Assembly: GCF_002584985.1 (NCBI RefSeq)
Contig: NZ_NUPZ01000024.1
Coordinates: 99,194-155,177, forward strand
DNA: 55,984 bases
Direction of reading: 5' to 3'
Origin: Bacillus sp. AFS029637
Lineage (GTDB): Bacteria; Bacillota; Bacilli; Bacillales; Bacillaceae_G
Part shown: piece by piece, positions 18,611 to 28,545 of the stretch
Layout: each line of letters opens with the position of its first letter
Position numbering within the stretch: the first letter of the stretch is position 1
Notes under the pieces: generated by a model
Seen by the model: the letters and a program-made list of their open reading frames with translations, nothing else
Database searches by the model: none
Told to the model about the DNA's origin: nothing
Position numbers and translations under genes: made by a program

Positions 18611-19422
18611 ATTTTATAAAACACAAAACTAACAAGTGTAGAAATACAAGAGAACAGCAGTGCCACACTAGAAAATGCAATGAGATACATATTATATTTC
18701 ATAACCTGTCCAATTAGCAGATTACTGTCGTATTGGAAAAGACCTGCTATTATATTGAATAAAAATAACACGATAAACATGACGATAACACCGTCTATCG
18801 ATCCTTTAATGTCTGGTTTACTTAAAGCGATATGAGCAGAAATACAAATGGCGATAAATAAAAATAACCAAAAGGAAGGATTCAATAAATTGCTTATTGT
18901 AAATAAGCTTTTTAATAACACAAACGTCGACAAGAACATATTCTGAACCATTTCTAAATTAATAGAAGTAGAGGAAACGGTTGTTTCGAGAGTTATATTA
19001 AATAAAGAATAAGATTCGGGTACGAAATAGCGCATTAAAAGGATTAATGCAGTAATACCAGAAATAATAGGGCCAATTCCAATGAAGAAATTCCCGATTC
19101 GTTGATATATGCTTTTTTGATTGTATTGGTGTTGTACGTAACCTAAAGCTCCTTGACTTGTATCTGTTGGGAAGAACTGCGTTGCTACAATTTTATGACG
19201 GAATAGTATGCACATAATGGCATGTCCGAGTTCGTGAATAGGAACACCAATCCATGCAGTCAAAAGGAATCCTTTTCTTCCGAAAGCTCTCGACCAATAC
19301 GTTCTTGTTAGTGATTCTAAATAACCTAATAGAAATCCGATTACAATGATGACTCCAATTAAAGAAAATAGTTGGATTACACTTGTAAGGAGTATTTGAA
19401 AAATAGAGTTTACAAATTCCAT
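18589..19422 (-). CDS. M50-type membrane metallopeptidase-like protein
   Basis: A 277-residue multi-pass membrane protein with the zinc motif HELGH in VPIHELGHAIMCIL (about residues 62-66). About six further hydrophobic helices follow. The second zinc ligand of M50 proteases (an Asp in a later helix, LDG/NPDG) is not obvious; SKPDIKGSIDG near residue 208 is the best candidate. Peptidase activity is therefore uncertain, and it could be a degenerate or fold-only member. It is divergent from two zinc-ribbon membrane-protein genes. A regulated intramembrane proteolysis role is only a guess. Confidence 0.65.
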   Translation of the reverse strand: MEFVNSIFQILLTSVIQLFSLIGVIIVIGFLLGYLESLTRTYWSRAFGRKGFLLTAWIGVPIHELGHAIMCILFRHKIVATQFFPTDTSQGALGYVQHQYNQKSIYQRIGNFFIGIGPIISGITALILLMRYFVPESYSLFNITLETTVSSTSINLEMVQNMFLSTFVLLKSLFTISNLLNPSFWLFLFIAICISAHIALSKPDIKGSIDGVIVMFIVLFLFNIIAGLFQYDSNLLIGQVMKYNMYLIAFSSVALLFSCISTLVSFVFYKIRGGRSF

Positions 19423-19618
19423 TGTCTTTCATCCAATCTGTTTAAAATGTTATTTGCTCTGTTTCATAATAGCATTATTTTTCTAGATTGCTAGTCTATA
19501 TATTTTTCTTCAAAAGGAGGAGTTCATAATCTTCTTCTTGTAGTCATGTTTTATGTACAAAGTCATATATTGAATTTGTAACACCCTATCAGGTATATGC
19601 ATAAGGAGGGATGAGAGC

Positions 19619-20401
19619 ATGAAATGTTCAGCGTGTCATACAGAGAATGCAGCAGAGGCAAAGTTTTGCGGGAATTGTGGACATTCGTTAACGGAAGAAG
19701 TAGTAGCGAGTGGTGTCCCAGAAGGGGGGCATCAACCATCGGCAGCACAAGTGAAGGAAACACGTCCAAATGAAACAGTAGAGCAAGCGAAGCGATTTGC
19801 AAGTGGCTATTTCCAGTTTTTTAAACATGCTTTAAAAGCACCGACAGCAATTATGAAAAGTGGCAATATTGAAGTGCGAAATGGAATTACAAGCCTTTTA
19901 CTTATTTGTTTTTTAGGAGCATGTATTTTTTATAGAATAATGAGCGCTGGGGCAGCACTTACGAGAACATTAGCGCCAGATTTATCTACGCCTTCTTTCT
20001 TTGGAGAGTCTATAAAGGTCTTTTTATTTTTACTAATTTTAACTTTATTTGTCGGATTTATTATTTTTGTAAGTGGTAAGATGATGAAATCTTCTTTTTC
20101 GTTTCTTGAAGTATTCGGTATATGGGGAACGATAGCGACTCCAGCTATTGCTATATTAGTACTTTCTTTTCTGTTTAGTTTCTTATTAATCCTTTTTTTA
20201 CCGTTATTATTAGGGCTGGCTACAACGTATATGGGAATTAGTATAGTTGTAGCTATAGCAAAATTAGATAACGGTGGACTAGATCTTGTTTACACTCTTC
20301 TTATCGCAAATGTTTTAAACGGAATCGTAGTATGGATTATATTTTGGTCTTACTTTAACATGATAATTCAAACATTTACTGGAGGATTAACTGGCTTCTA
20401 A
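19619..20401 (+). CDS. Zinc-ribbon membrane protein (YIP1-like helices)
   Basis: A 260-residue protein. The N-terminal zinc ribbon CSACHTENAAEAKFCGNCG (residues 3-21) is followed by a linker and five to six hydrophobic helices from about residue 90 to the end. The ATG at 19619 follows AAGGAGGGATGAG. The next gene starts 19 bases after the stop and also opens with a zinc ribbon, so the two form an operon. Zinc-ribbon plus membrane-domain proteins are common in Bacillus and are thought to be envelope-stress or scaffold proteins. No specific function is known. Confidence 0.72.
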   Translation: MKCSACHTENAAEAKFCGNCGHSLTEEVVASGVPEGGHQPSAAQVKETRPNETVEQAKRFASGYFQFFKHALKAPTAIMKSGNIEVRNGITSLLLICFLGACIFYRIMSAGAALTRTLAPDLSTPSFFGESIKVFLFLLILTLFVGFIIFVSGKMMKSSFSFLEVFGIWGTIATPAIAILVLSFLFSFLLILFLPLLLGLATTYMGISIVVAIAKLDNGGLDLVYTLLIANVLNGIVVWIIFWSYFNMIIQTFTGGLTGF

Positions 20402-20420
20402 AGAAAAGGTGGGTGAATGG

Positions 20421-21656
20421 ATGAATGTCTGTACAAAGTGCGGAATTCAGTTTGAAGATGGTGTGCAATTTTGTCAAAACTGCGGGACGAAGAGGGGAAA
20501 TCCTGTAGTAAAGAAGAATATGAACGGTGGTACAAAAGTTGGTATTACACTGTTAGCGCTATTTATTATAGCGATTGTTGGATTGTATTTGTACGGATCA
20601 TCGTATTATGCGCAGGGGGCACAAGTAGACCGGATGATTACGATTTTACAAGAGAGGGACGGGGAGAAATTAGCTGAGATCATCACGGCAGATGATCCAT
20701 CAGTTGTTGTAACGAGAGAGAGTGTAATGCCTCTATTTTCGTATATAAAAGAGAATCCATCCTATGTGAATGAATTGAAAGCATATTTGATACAAGGTGA
20801 AAAACAAGGGGACGGAATTGAAAGAGCAGATTTTTCTTTAACGAAAGACGGGAAGTATTTCGTTATATTTGATCGGTATAGATTGAAAGCGAAGACGTAC
20901 TATACAACTTTGCTTTCAAATGAAAAAGGCACATCCTTAAAAATGAACGGAAAAGAAATTGATAAGACAGATGACAAAAAGTTTGAGAAGCAATATGGAC
21001 CGTTTCTTCCAGGAACGCAAGTATTTCAATCAGAATATAAAAATGAATATGTAAAACTATTACGCGAGGAAAAGGTCGTACTTATGAAACAAAGCCAAAA
21101 TAATGTAACGATCGATTTAACGTTACAAGGAAAATATATTACAGTTCAAACGAATATGCCAGGCGCGACATTGTACGTGAATCAAAAACCAGTTACAGCG
21201 CTGGCTGGAGAAGAAATTACGTGGGGACCGATAGCGACTGATGGAAGCGCGACGATTTATTTAGAACGAAATGGAGAAAGTGGACGGGAAACGACGAAAG
21301 TAGAAACGGTAACGGCACTTTCGTCTTATAATCTTCCATTTCAAAAGAAAAGTGAAGAAAAAACAGTTGTTTATAATGTTGCTCCGACGCCCACGACTGG
21401 GTATGTATATAATGGTTTCATCTTTCCAGATAGTGATATTCGAAAATTAACGAGTTCAGATTTAAGATACTTATCGAAAGAACAGTTAAAAATTGCTAGA
21501 AATGAAATATACGCAAGGCATGGACATATGTTTCAAACGAAAGATATGCAAGCGTACTTTTCAAAACAATCTTGGTATAGAGAAAATCCATATTTTACAG
21601 GAGTGTTGACTAATATTGAGTCTTATAATGTTGAATTAATCAAATCAAGAGAATAG
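20421..21656 (+). CDS. TcaA/YvbJ-like zinc-ribbon protein with C-terminal YARHG domain
   Basis: A 411-residue single-pass membrane protein. Order: zinc ribbon CTKCGIQFEDGVQFCQNCG (residues 3-21), one transmembrane helix (about 38-60), then a long extracellular part like TcaA with two repeated beta-rich modules, and a C-terminal YARHG domain (LTSSDLRYLSKEQLKIARNE, IYARHGHMF, then W...NPYF). Staphylococcal TcaA affects glycopeptide sensitivity and envelope stress. An upstream GTG at 20409 is in frame; the ATG at 20421 is 8 bases behind AAAGGTGG and starts MNVC. It is co-transcribed with the preceding gene. Confidence 0.8.
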   Translation: MNVCTKCGIQFEDGVQFCQNCGTKRGNPVVKKNMNGGTKVGITLLALFIIAIVGLYLYGSSYYAQGAQVDRMITILQERDGEKLAEIITADDPSVVVTRESVMPLFSYIKENPSYVNELKAYLIQGEKQGDGIERADFSLTKDGKYFVIFDRYRLKAKTYYTTLLSNEKGTSLKMNGKEIDKTDDKKFEKQYGPFLPGTQVFQSEYKNEYVKLLREEKVVLMKQSQNNVTIDLTLQGKYITVQTNMPGATLYVNQKPVTALAGEEITWGPIATDGSATIYLERNGESGRETTKVETVTALSSYNLPFQKKSEEKTVVYNVAPTPTTGYVYNGFIFPDSDIRKLTSSDLRYLSKEQLKIARNEIYARHGHMFQTKDMQAYFSKQSWYRENPYFTGVLTNIESYNVELIKSRE

Positions 21657-21662
21657 AATACG

Positions 21663-21693
21663 TGAAAAGGTACAGTGCATAACTGTACCTTTT
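21663..21693. terminator. Bidirectional terminator
   Basis: Stem AAAAGGTACAGT / ACTGTACCTTTT, 5-base loop, between convergent genes. Confidence 0.85.
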
Positions 21694-22122
21694 TTATGGT
21701 TTTTTATCTGAACCAGGATCCCTAGAGAAAAAGATGTGGAAGAGGAATGTGACTTTACTTGCTTTTCCTGATGTACTTGCTTGCACATCAGACAAAGCAC
21801 TAGACGTTAAAGCAGCTTCAGAATGAGGGGGGACGATTATTTTGAGTGCATCTTCTGATTCTGATGATATAGTAACTGTTATTGTATCATCAGAAAAATT
21901 TACAATTTTAACAGTACCAACTGGGAAGATGGACTTGCGAGCGTGTGATGCAGAAGCGAAGCGAGAGGCTTTCCAAATCGTTTGTGCAAAAGTCTCATCA
22001 TTAGATAACCAAGCACGAGCACTATAAATAGTTGCATTAACGGAAAATTCTTGTTCAAGCGGGAGGGCGGGTCTCGGTTCTATCGGTTCCTCTGGAAGCT
22101 GGACGAGAAGGCTGGCGCACAT
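21694..22122 (-). CDS. Hypothetical beta-rich protein
   Basis: A 142-residue protein without signal peptide or membrane segment. It begins MCASLLVQLPEEPIEPRPAL. The second half, GTVKIVNFSDDTITVTISSE then KIIVPPHSEAALTSSALSDV, has the strand-loop-strand rhythm of a small beta-sandwich. This resembles the core of DUF3992/Ena spore-appendage subunits or similar Bacillus proteins, but the Cys-rich N-terminal connector of S-type Ena is absent, so the resemblance is only suggestive. A TTG at 22143 is in frame; the ATG at 22122, 8 bases behind AGGTG, is chosen. Function unknown. Confidence 0.5.
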   Translation of the reverse strand: MCASLLVQLPEEPIEPRPALPLEQEFSVNATIYSARAWLSNDETFAQTIWKASRFASASHARKSIFPVGTVKIVNFSDDTITVTISSESEDALKIIVPPHSEAALTSSALSDVQASTSGKASKVTFLFHIFFSRDPGSDKKP

Positions 22123-22303
22123 GTATGTTTCACCTACTTTCAATAGTTACTGTTATAGCATATTAAACATGTTGTTTATAAGACACGACGGTTACCTATT
22201 TACGCATAGTTTTGTACACCAAATTTGTAGATGAAATATTCTTTCTTTACAATAGGGAGAGGTGTTATTTTTATAGAATATGGAAATCGTAAAGAGTATG
22301 TAA

Positions 22304-23655
<1,352 letters not shown>

Positions 23656-23656
<1 letters not shown>

Positions 23657-23682
23657 CACTTTTTAAGTGCTATTTTTTTGTG
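23656..23682 (+). terminator. Terminator of cdr
   Basis: Stem TAGCACTT / AAGTGCTA followed by seven T residues, overlapping the cdr stop. Confidence 0.8.
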
Positions 23683-23912
23683 CAAAGGGAGGTAAACATC
23701 GAATTTGATTAGAAAAAACAGTTAATCGATGATGAAGAATGTCTCTTTCAAACGTTTAAAATATAATGAAATGGATTCTACTTGTATATTAATTTGAAAC
23801 TTCACTTTATTTCGAATGTATCGTTCACCCTTGAAAACATAGTACGTATCGCTTATATTTTCATATAGTATTTATTTTAAAAGAAAGCAATGAACGAACC
23901 AGGGGGCACAGT

Positions 23913-24323
23913 ATGGCAATTAACATAAAAACAATCGAAGAATGGATTGCTGAATCAAACGCAAGACAGGAAGAAGACTTTGGACGTGTTGTTGAAGAGA
24001 TGAAAGAAGTTTGCGTCGGACTTGATAATGCGACATTAATTTATGCGAAAAATGTATTTTGTTTCGGCAAAAAAGTAGAAGTATTGTTCTTCTTCCAAGA
24101 CCATGTCGTAATTGGACAAGAAACAGATGAATATGTTGAAATTGAGAAATTAAAGTATGATGACATTACAAATAGTAATTTAAAAACAAACGACAAAAAT
24201 ACAACGTTAGCATTAAAGTTTGCTAATGGTAAATCTATTGATTTAGATAGCTTAAATGATAACTACGGTACGAAAAACTGGTTATTTGCGAGACAAATTA
24301 AGAGTATTTTTAAGTTAATCTAG
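23913..24323 (+). CDS. Hypothetical protein, DUF3908-like
   Basis: A 136-residue soluble protein. An acidic helical N-terminus (about residues 1-35) is followed by beta strands, IYAKNVFCFGKKVEVLFFFQ, then DDITNSNLKTNDKNTTLALK and a final helix. The pattern resembles small PH-like proteins annotated as DUF3908 in the B. cereus group. The ATG at 23913 follows CAGGGGGC. The 256 bases upstream hold no gene. Function unknown; the family call is from memory and moderate. Confidence 0.6.
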   Translation: MAINIKTIEEWIAESNARQEEDFGRVVEEMKEVCVGLDNATLIYAKNVFCFGKKVEVLFFFQDHVVIGQETDEYVEIEKLKYDDITNSNLKTNDKNTTLALKFANGKSIDLDSLNDNYGTKNWLFARQIKSIFKLI

Positions 24324-24324
24324 T

Positions 24325-24357
24325 AAAAAGAGCAGACCTTTTAAGGTCTGCTTTTTA
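24325..24357. terminator. Bidirectional terminator
   Basis: Stem AGCAGACC / GGTCTGCT flanked by AAAAAG and TTTTTA, between convergent genes. Confidence 0.85.
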
Positions 24358-24945
24358 TTTACTTCCTATTACACAAAGGCATCCTTTTTCTTCATAACAT
24401 TGTACCCTTGTAAATCCAGTCTTATAAAAAAGGTTTACTAACTCTTCATTCGTTTTAAAATTCTCCATATGATATTGAATTTTAAAAGTTTCAGCTACTA
24501 ATAAAAAAGATCCATTCGGTTGTAAGACGCGAAATACTTCTTTTATATCTTGTTCAACATCAGGCCAAAAGTAATGAGTTTGAAAAGCGGTAATGAGATC
24601 GAAGAAGTTTGTATTGTAAGGAATAGAGGAGACACTTGCCTGATGAATGATTACTTTTCCTTTTTTTACGTCCTGTATATTGGCTTTCTTTGAGTTTTCA
24701 ACAGCTTGATTTGAATAATCAATTCCATATATTTTCCCAAGTGGAATCCGTTTTGAAAGAGTATGTATTGTCTTACCGCCCCCACAACCAATATCTAAAG
24801 TAATCGCATCTTTACGTATATGTATTTTTTGTAATCCCCAATGTGTTAATCTCGTATGTGCAGCGTTCATAATACAAAGCATGGAAGAACCAATTGTCCC
24901 GCGAGGATTTTTCGCTTGCTGAATTAACCGTTGTAAAATGCTCAA
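24355..24945 (-). CDS. SAM-dependent class I methyltransferase
   Basis: A 196-residue Rossmann methyltransferase (Methyltransf_11/25 type). Motif I is ITLDIGCGGGKTIHTL (about residues 49-64), the acidic motif II is IYGIDYSNQAV, and the post-motif region is FDLITAFQTHYFWPDVEQDI. The start is TTG at 24945 behind AAAGGAGAG. It lies downstream of the TOMM operon on the same strand, but a strong terminator separates them, and it has its own ribosome site. A role in tailoring the TOMM product is therefore possible but not supported by operon structure. Substrate unknown. Confidence 0.78.
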   Translation of the reverse strand: MSILQRLIQQAKNPRGTIGSSMLCIMNAAHTRLTHWGLQKIHIRKDAITLDIGCGGGKTIHTLSKRIPLGKIYGIDYSNQAVENSKKANIQDVKKGKVIIHQASVSSIPYNTNFFDLITAFQTHYFWPDVEQDIKEVFRVLQPNGSFLLVAETFKIQYHMENFKTNEELVNLFYKTGFTRVQCYEEKGCLCVIGSK

Positions 24946-25012
24946 GTTAAACTCTCCTTTTATATAAGAATATATATTTATTTCGCTTTTTATAAATTAA
25001 GTCCTTTAGAAA

Positions 25013-25037
25013 AAGCACGCCATCAATCGGCGTGCTT
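25013..25037 (-). terminator. Terminator of the TOMM maturation operon
   Basis: A 9-bp perfect stem AAGCACGCC / GGCGTGCTT abutting the stop of the dehydrogenase gene, with a TTTTTCT run on the minus strand. Confidence 0.85.
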
Positions 25038-26579
25038 CTAATTATGCAAAGCTCCTTTTAACCAATTCCGCGCCCGATACGCCCCAACAGGAATTTGAAT
25101 GAGAGACGTTTCATTTCCAGCATCAATCCCGTACAGTTGATCACATGAATTTGTATCAAAGCTTAGTAACGGATGCCCACCCATCCCCATAGCGGTTGCA
25201 GTGAAAACGAGTTTATGGACGAGTATACCAGCTTCCATTTGGTGAATACGGTATCCTCTATAGCCTAGTGCATTTGTATAGTAATCTTTCTTTCCGACTA
25301 CATGTAAGCAAAGTGGTACTTGAAAAAGGTTCACGTTATCCATCGTCATACTAGATTGAAGGGGATAACGAAGATCTCCGTATCGAAGTGGCTGTATGGA
25401 ATGGGTTTTACTGTTATAAGTGTAAGCACCGTTTTCTATATCTTTTACGTTATAAAAACATCCATATAATGAGACTCGCGCATTTTTATTTAAAGAATTG
25501 CCATCAACGTCGTTGTAATAAGGAAAAGAGAGACTCGCTTCTTGTAGTAAAGTAGCGAGCTCGGCTGCATCCCATTTCGTTAAAGTAAAGTCAGCATCAG
25601 GGGAATATCGTTTTTTGCAAAGGTGTAAGAAATCATACGATAACCGTTCTACTTTTGGTAGCTGTATGGCGTGAGCACTATGTTGATAGTATTCTTCATG
25701 AGCGAATGCTTGGAAGTGTTCTGTCGATTCGATCATAGAAGCCGCGTTTATTTTTGTTATCATCGGATATTTATTCACATGCTTTGAGCGAACGAAATGT
25801 TCATGTGCTAACGGCGGAATTTGCTGTAGTAATTCATGAGAAGTAACAGTTTTATTTTCACGATGATTGTCATGAAACCAAGCTATATTTGGTTCTGTAC
25901 TTAAAGGAATAACTGCATACACACTTTCTTCGTCTTCAGACAGTCCGAGTAAATGATTCATTGCCCGGTCTAGAAATTGAAAATATACGCCATTCGTGTA
26001 ACCGAATTGTTTTGCGCATTCAAGCAATTGACCGATGAGAACACCACTATCTAATCCTTGCAGACGATAAGAAAAGTTATTGTATTTAAAGAAGTTTTTC
26101 CAAAACATAGTGGATACAAATGCAGCACCAAAACAAGAATGTATATTGCAACGATTGCCGAGTGCGTCTGTAAGGTATGAATCGAAATTTCCTTCGCGAA
26201 GTAAGATAAGTCGATGATGAGCGGCATCGTAATGGTAAATGCCGTCTGGATAATCGTCAATCTTTAAGTATATATACAATTCATTCGGATATAAAGCGCC
26301 GCCTGAAGGGATAGATCTTCGGAATACATTCCTCTCGCTGTTTAGCTGGCATAATTGTGTTAAACCAAATGAGTGCCAAAGATAATGACCAATCTTATCC
26401 AAAGTAGGTGCAGTAGAAGAGCTCGGCAAAGACAACGGAATTTCTAAAGAGAGAGGGATGACAGGTAAATTTCGATATAATTTATAAGGAAGCGGCGCGT
26501 CTTGCCAATCGACTTCATGATTCGGCATAATTTCATCGATAGAGAAATGGAGATGATGTAAAAAAGTATCCAGATGCAT
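25038..26579 (-). CDS. SagB/ThcOx-type azoline dehydrogenase (TOMM B protein)
   Basis: A 513-residue flavin-dependent nitroreductase-fold enzyme that would oxidise thiazolines/oxazolines to thiazoles/oxazoles in a modified peptide. The FMN site RRSIPSGGALYPNELYIY is at about residues 85-102, followed by DSGVLIGQLLECA. The C-terminal half repeats the fold in diverged form (ARVSLYGCFYNV, HQMEAGILVHKLV, TAMGMGGHPLLS), so two nitroreductase modules are fused. It starts with ATG at 26579, 17 bases after the cyclodehydratase stop, and is the last gene of the operon. SagB-type assignment is strong. Confidence 0.85.
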   Translation of the reverse strand: MHLDTFLHHLHFSIDEIMPNHEVDWQDAPLPYKLYRNLPVIPLSLEIPLSLPSSSTAPTLDKIGHYLWHSFGLTQLCQLNSERNVFRRSIPSGGALYPNELYIYLKIDDYPDGIYHYDAAHHRLILLREGNFDSYLTDALGNRCNIHSCFGAAFVSTMFWKNFFKYNNFSYRLQGLDSGVLIGQLLECAKQFGYTNGVYFQFLDRAMNHLLGLSEDEESVYAVIPLSTEPNIAWFHDNHRENKTVTSHELLQQIPPLAHEHFVRSKHVNKYPMITKINAASMIESTEHFQAFAHEEYYQHSAHAIQLPKVERLSYDFLHLCKKRYSPDADFTLTKWDAAELATLLQEASLSFPYYNDVDGNSLNKNARVSLYGCFYNVKDIENGAYTYNSKTHSIQPLRYGDLRYPLQSSMTMDNVNLFQVPLCLHVVGKKDYYTNALGYRGYRIHQMEAGILVHKLVFTATAMGMGGHPLLSFDTNSCDQLYGIDAGNETSLIQIPVGAYRARNWLKGALHN

Positions 26580-26595
26580 GAAATCCCCTCCTCTA

Positions 26596-28545
26596 TTATG
26601 GAAACGGATGCGGATGTGGATTTAATTGTTCATTTGTTAACGGTTCAGCTCTATATCCAAGTGTCACCGGTACGGTATACACTCGATCTAATCCTGTAAC
26701 ACGAGTAAGGTGATGCCCGAACGTCATCGGTAACATGCCTGGAATTATTACTTTTACACAATGTAATCCATTTTTCTCTATAAGCGGTACCGTTTGATTT
26801 ACAACGATCACCTCAAGTCCAGATTGATGTATTCGATTTAAAAGTTGATGAAGATCGGACGTTAAATCCATATGAAATGATTGTAATGCATTCATCTCTT
26901 GGAACGTCTGCAATGGCGCATCTTCACGTAAAAGAAAGTGAAGGCGTTCTTCCGCTTCTTTCAATCCGTAAAGCATACTATGGTCTTCCATTTTATTAAC
27001 GAGATAAGGATCTTGTAAGCAGTTTTCGTAGTGCTCCCTTTTTTGCTCGAGTTCATCGTCTGTTATTAGTAACATGCCTGCTATTTCGTGAATGGCACTC
27101 TTTAGAGCACGGATTGGATCTAAATGAGAGCCTCCTGCACAAACAACGTTCATCCCATTTTCACGAGTATTTTTCGCAATTACCCATAAGCTCGGGATGC
27201 CGTGTTCCATCGTCGCGTTAAAAGCATGTAGTTCATATCCAGTAATCGTGTGTAACCGCTGGATCATTAATTGTAGTTCTGTATCATTTGCTGAACTAAG
27301 ATCAAGGCGGGGAAGAGGTAATTCAGCATACCAAGTGAGCAGGAAGGCGTCACGCTCTACAATTTCTAAAATGCCGTGAAAAATAGCTTCTTCTAAACTA
27401 CCACCAATTGCACATCCATTCGATGTTTCATACACGAAAGCATCTCGATGACCGAGGCTATAATAAGCAATGGATTCAGGAACTAAAAGTGGCCTGTTTT
27501 GTAATAAAGAATAGCCCCATACCCAGTTTTGCTCATAATCAGGATCGAATGGTTTAAACGGGAAACTATCACGATTATAGTGTTCATTTGTATGTACACC
27601 GAGGGTGAGAGGATTCAGTGCATAACCTTCTAAATCATGAAAACTACTATGCACATTTGTCTTTTTCCCGCGGGGCGACATACCGCAATATCGTTCTAAT
27701 CCTTCTAAAATCGCAGTTGCTTCACTTATTGCAAATGAATGAGTTCGACCTGCAACACCTTCATTTCCAAATATTAAAGGCATGTTTATAATAACGTCAG
27801 CAAAGGGTAATAAAGAATGTTGCATTTTTCCGTTCAATATACCAACCCGGTAATCTAAATAATCTCTCGTTAAAAATGTGTTTAGCTCATGAATGGAACG
27901 GCAGCGATACGTTTCAGTACTTGTTTTTAAGCTCGGTTGTAAAGAAATCTCTGCTGCATCCGCCGTATCATTAGGTAAATCACTACATACAGGGCAGAGA
28001 GGATCAGGAAGAAAAGAATGCCGCGTACATTGCAATGTTTGTAAGTTTAGTAAAATGAGTTCATTTTCTAAAGAAGAATGTCCGTTAGCTAATATATTCT
28101 CCGTTTCAGCATGAATGAGCTGGCACATTTGTAGAATACCGTTTTGGGTGGCACGTACATCACGTCTCGTCACGTTCGCTGCTTTTAGCGCATATTTTTG
28201 CTGTAATTCCCACATTTCTTTTTGATCAAATCCAGCGATAAAGCGTCGTCCATCGGCACAATGGGTACATCCAGTTGCAGGAGGATGAATGTAAGGACCG
28301 ATAATACCCTCACCAAATGAAGTAAATGCACGTAGCCACGGAATGTGGTTGGAACGAAAAATCAACTCAGCATCATGATGAATAGTAGAAGGGGAGCCGT
28401 CATGTAATATGAGAGCGAGTTGAATATTTTCAGGAAGTTCTTCTGTGATAGTATGTTGGCGAATGATAGCGTATTGTTTGCATAATTGATCATGTACGTA
28501 GTCTGCAAGTAGGCCATCTCCTATAAGCAATATATTTTGAGTCAT
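26596..28545 (-). CDS. TOMM cyclodehydratase, fused C domain and YcaO (D) domain
   Basis: A 649-residue enzyme that uses ATP to cyclise Cys/Ser/Thr onto the preceding carbonyl. Residues 1-200 are a short E1-like C domain with two zinc CxxC pairs (Cys93/96 and Cys184/187). Residues about 215-649 are YcaO: SEATAILEGLERYCG and GSLEEAIFHGILEIVERDAF carry ATP/Mg residues, AGGSHLDPIRALKSAIHE follows, and the C-terminal NPHPHPFP is the PxPxP motif of azoline-forming YcaO enzymes. The ATG overlaps the upstream gene by 4 bases. A shortened C domain with separate F protein is the F-dependent type seen in heterocycloanthracin clusters. Confidence 0.9.
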   Translation of the reverse strand: MTQNILLIGDGLLADYVHDQLCKQYAIIRQHTITEELPENIQLALILHDGSPSTIHHDAELIFRSNHIPWLRAFTSFGEGIIGPYIHPPATGCTHCADGRRFIAGFDQKEMWELQQKYALKAANVTRRDVRATQNGILQMCQLIHAETENILANGHSSLENELILLNLQTLQCTRHSFLPDPLCPVCSDLPNDTADAAEISLQPSLKTSTETYRCRSIHELNTFLTRDYLDYRVGILNGKMQHSLLPFADVIINMPLIFGNEGVAGRTHSFAISEATAILEGLERYCGMSPRGKKTNVHSSFHDLEGYALNPLTLGVHTNEHYNRDSFPFKPFDPDYEQNWVWGYSLLQNRPLLVPESIAYYSLGHRDAFVYETSNGCAIGGSLEEAIFHGILEIVERDAFLLTWYAELPLPRLDLSSANDTELQLMIQRLHTITGYELHAFNATMEHGIPSLWVIAKNTRENGMNVVCAGGSHLDPIRALKSAIHEIAGMLLITDDELEQKREHYENCLQDPYLVNKMEDHSMLYGLKEAEERLHFLLREDAPLQTFQEMNALQSFHMDLTSDLHQLLNRIHQSGLEVIVVNQTVPLIEKNGLHCVKVIIPGMLPMTFGHHLTRVTGLDRVYTVPVTLGYRAEPLTNEQLNPHPHPFP

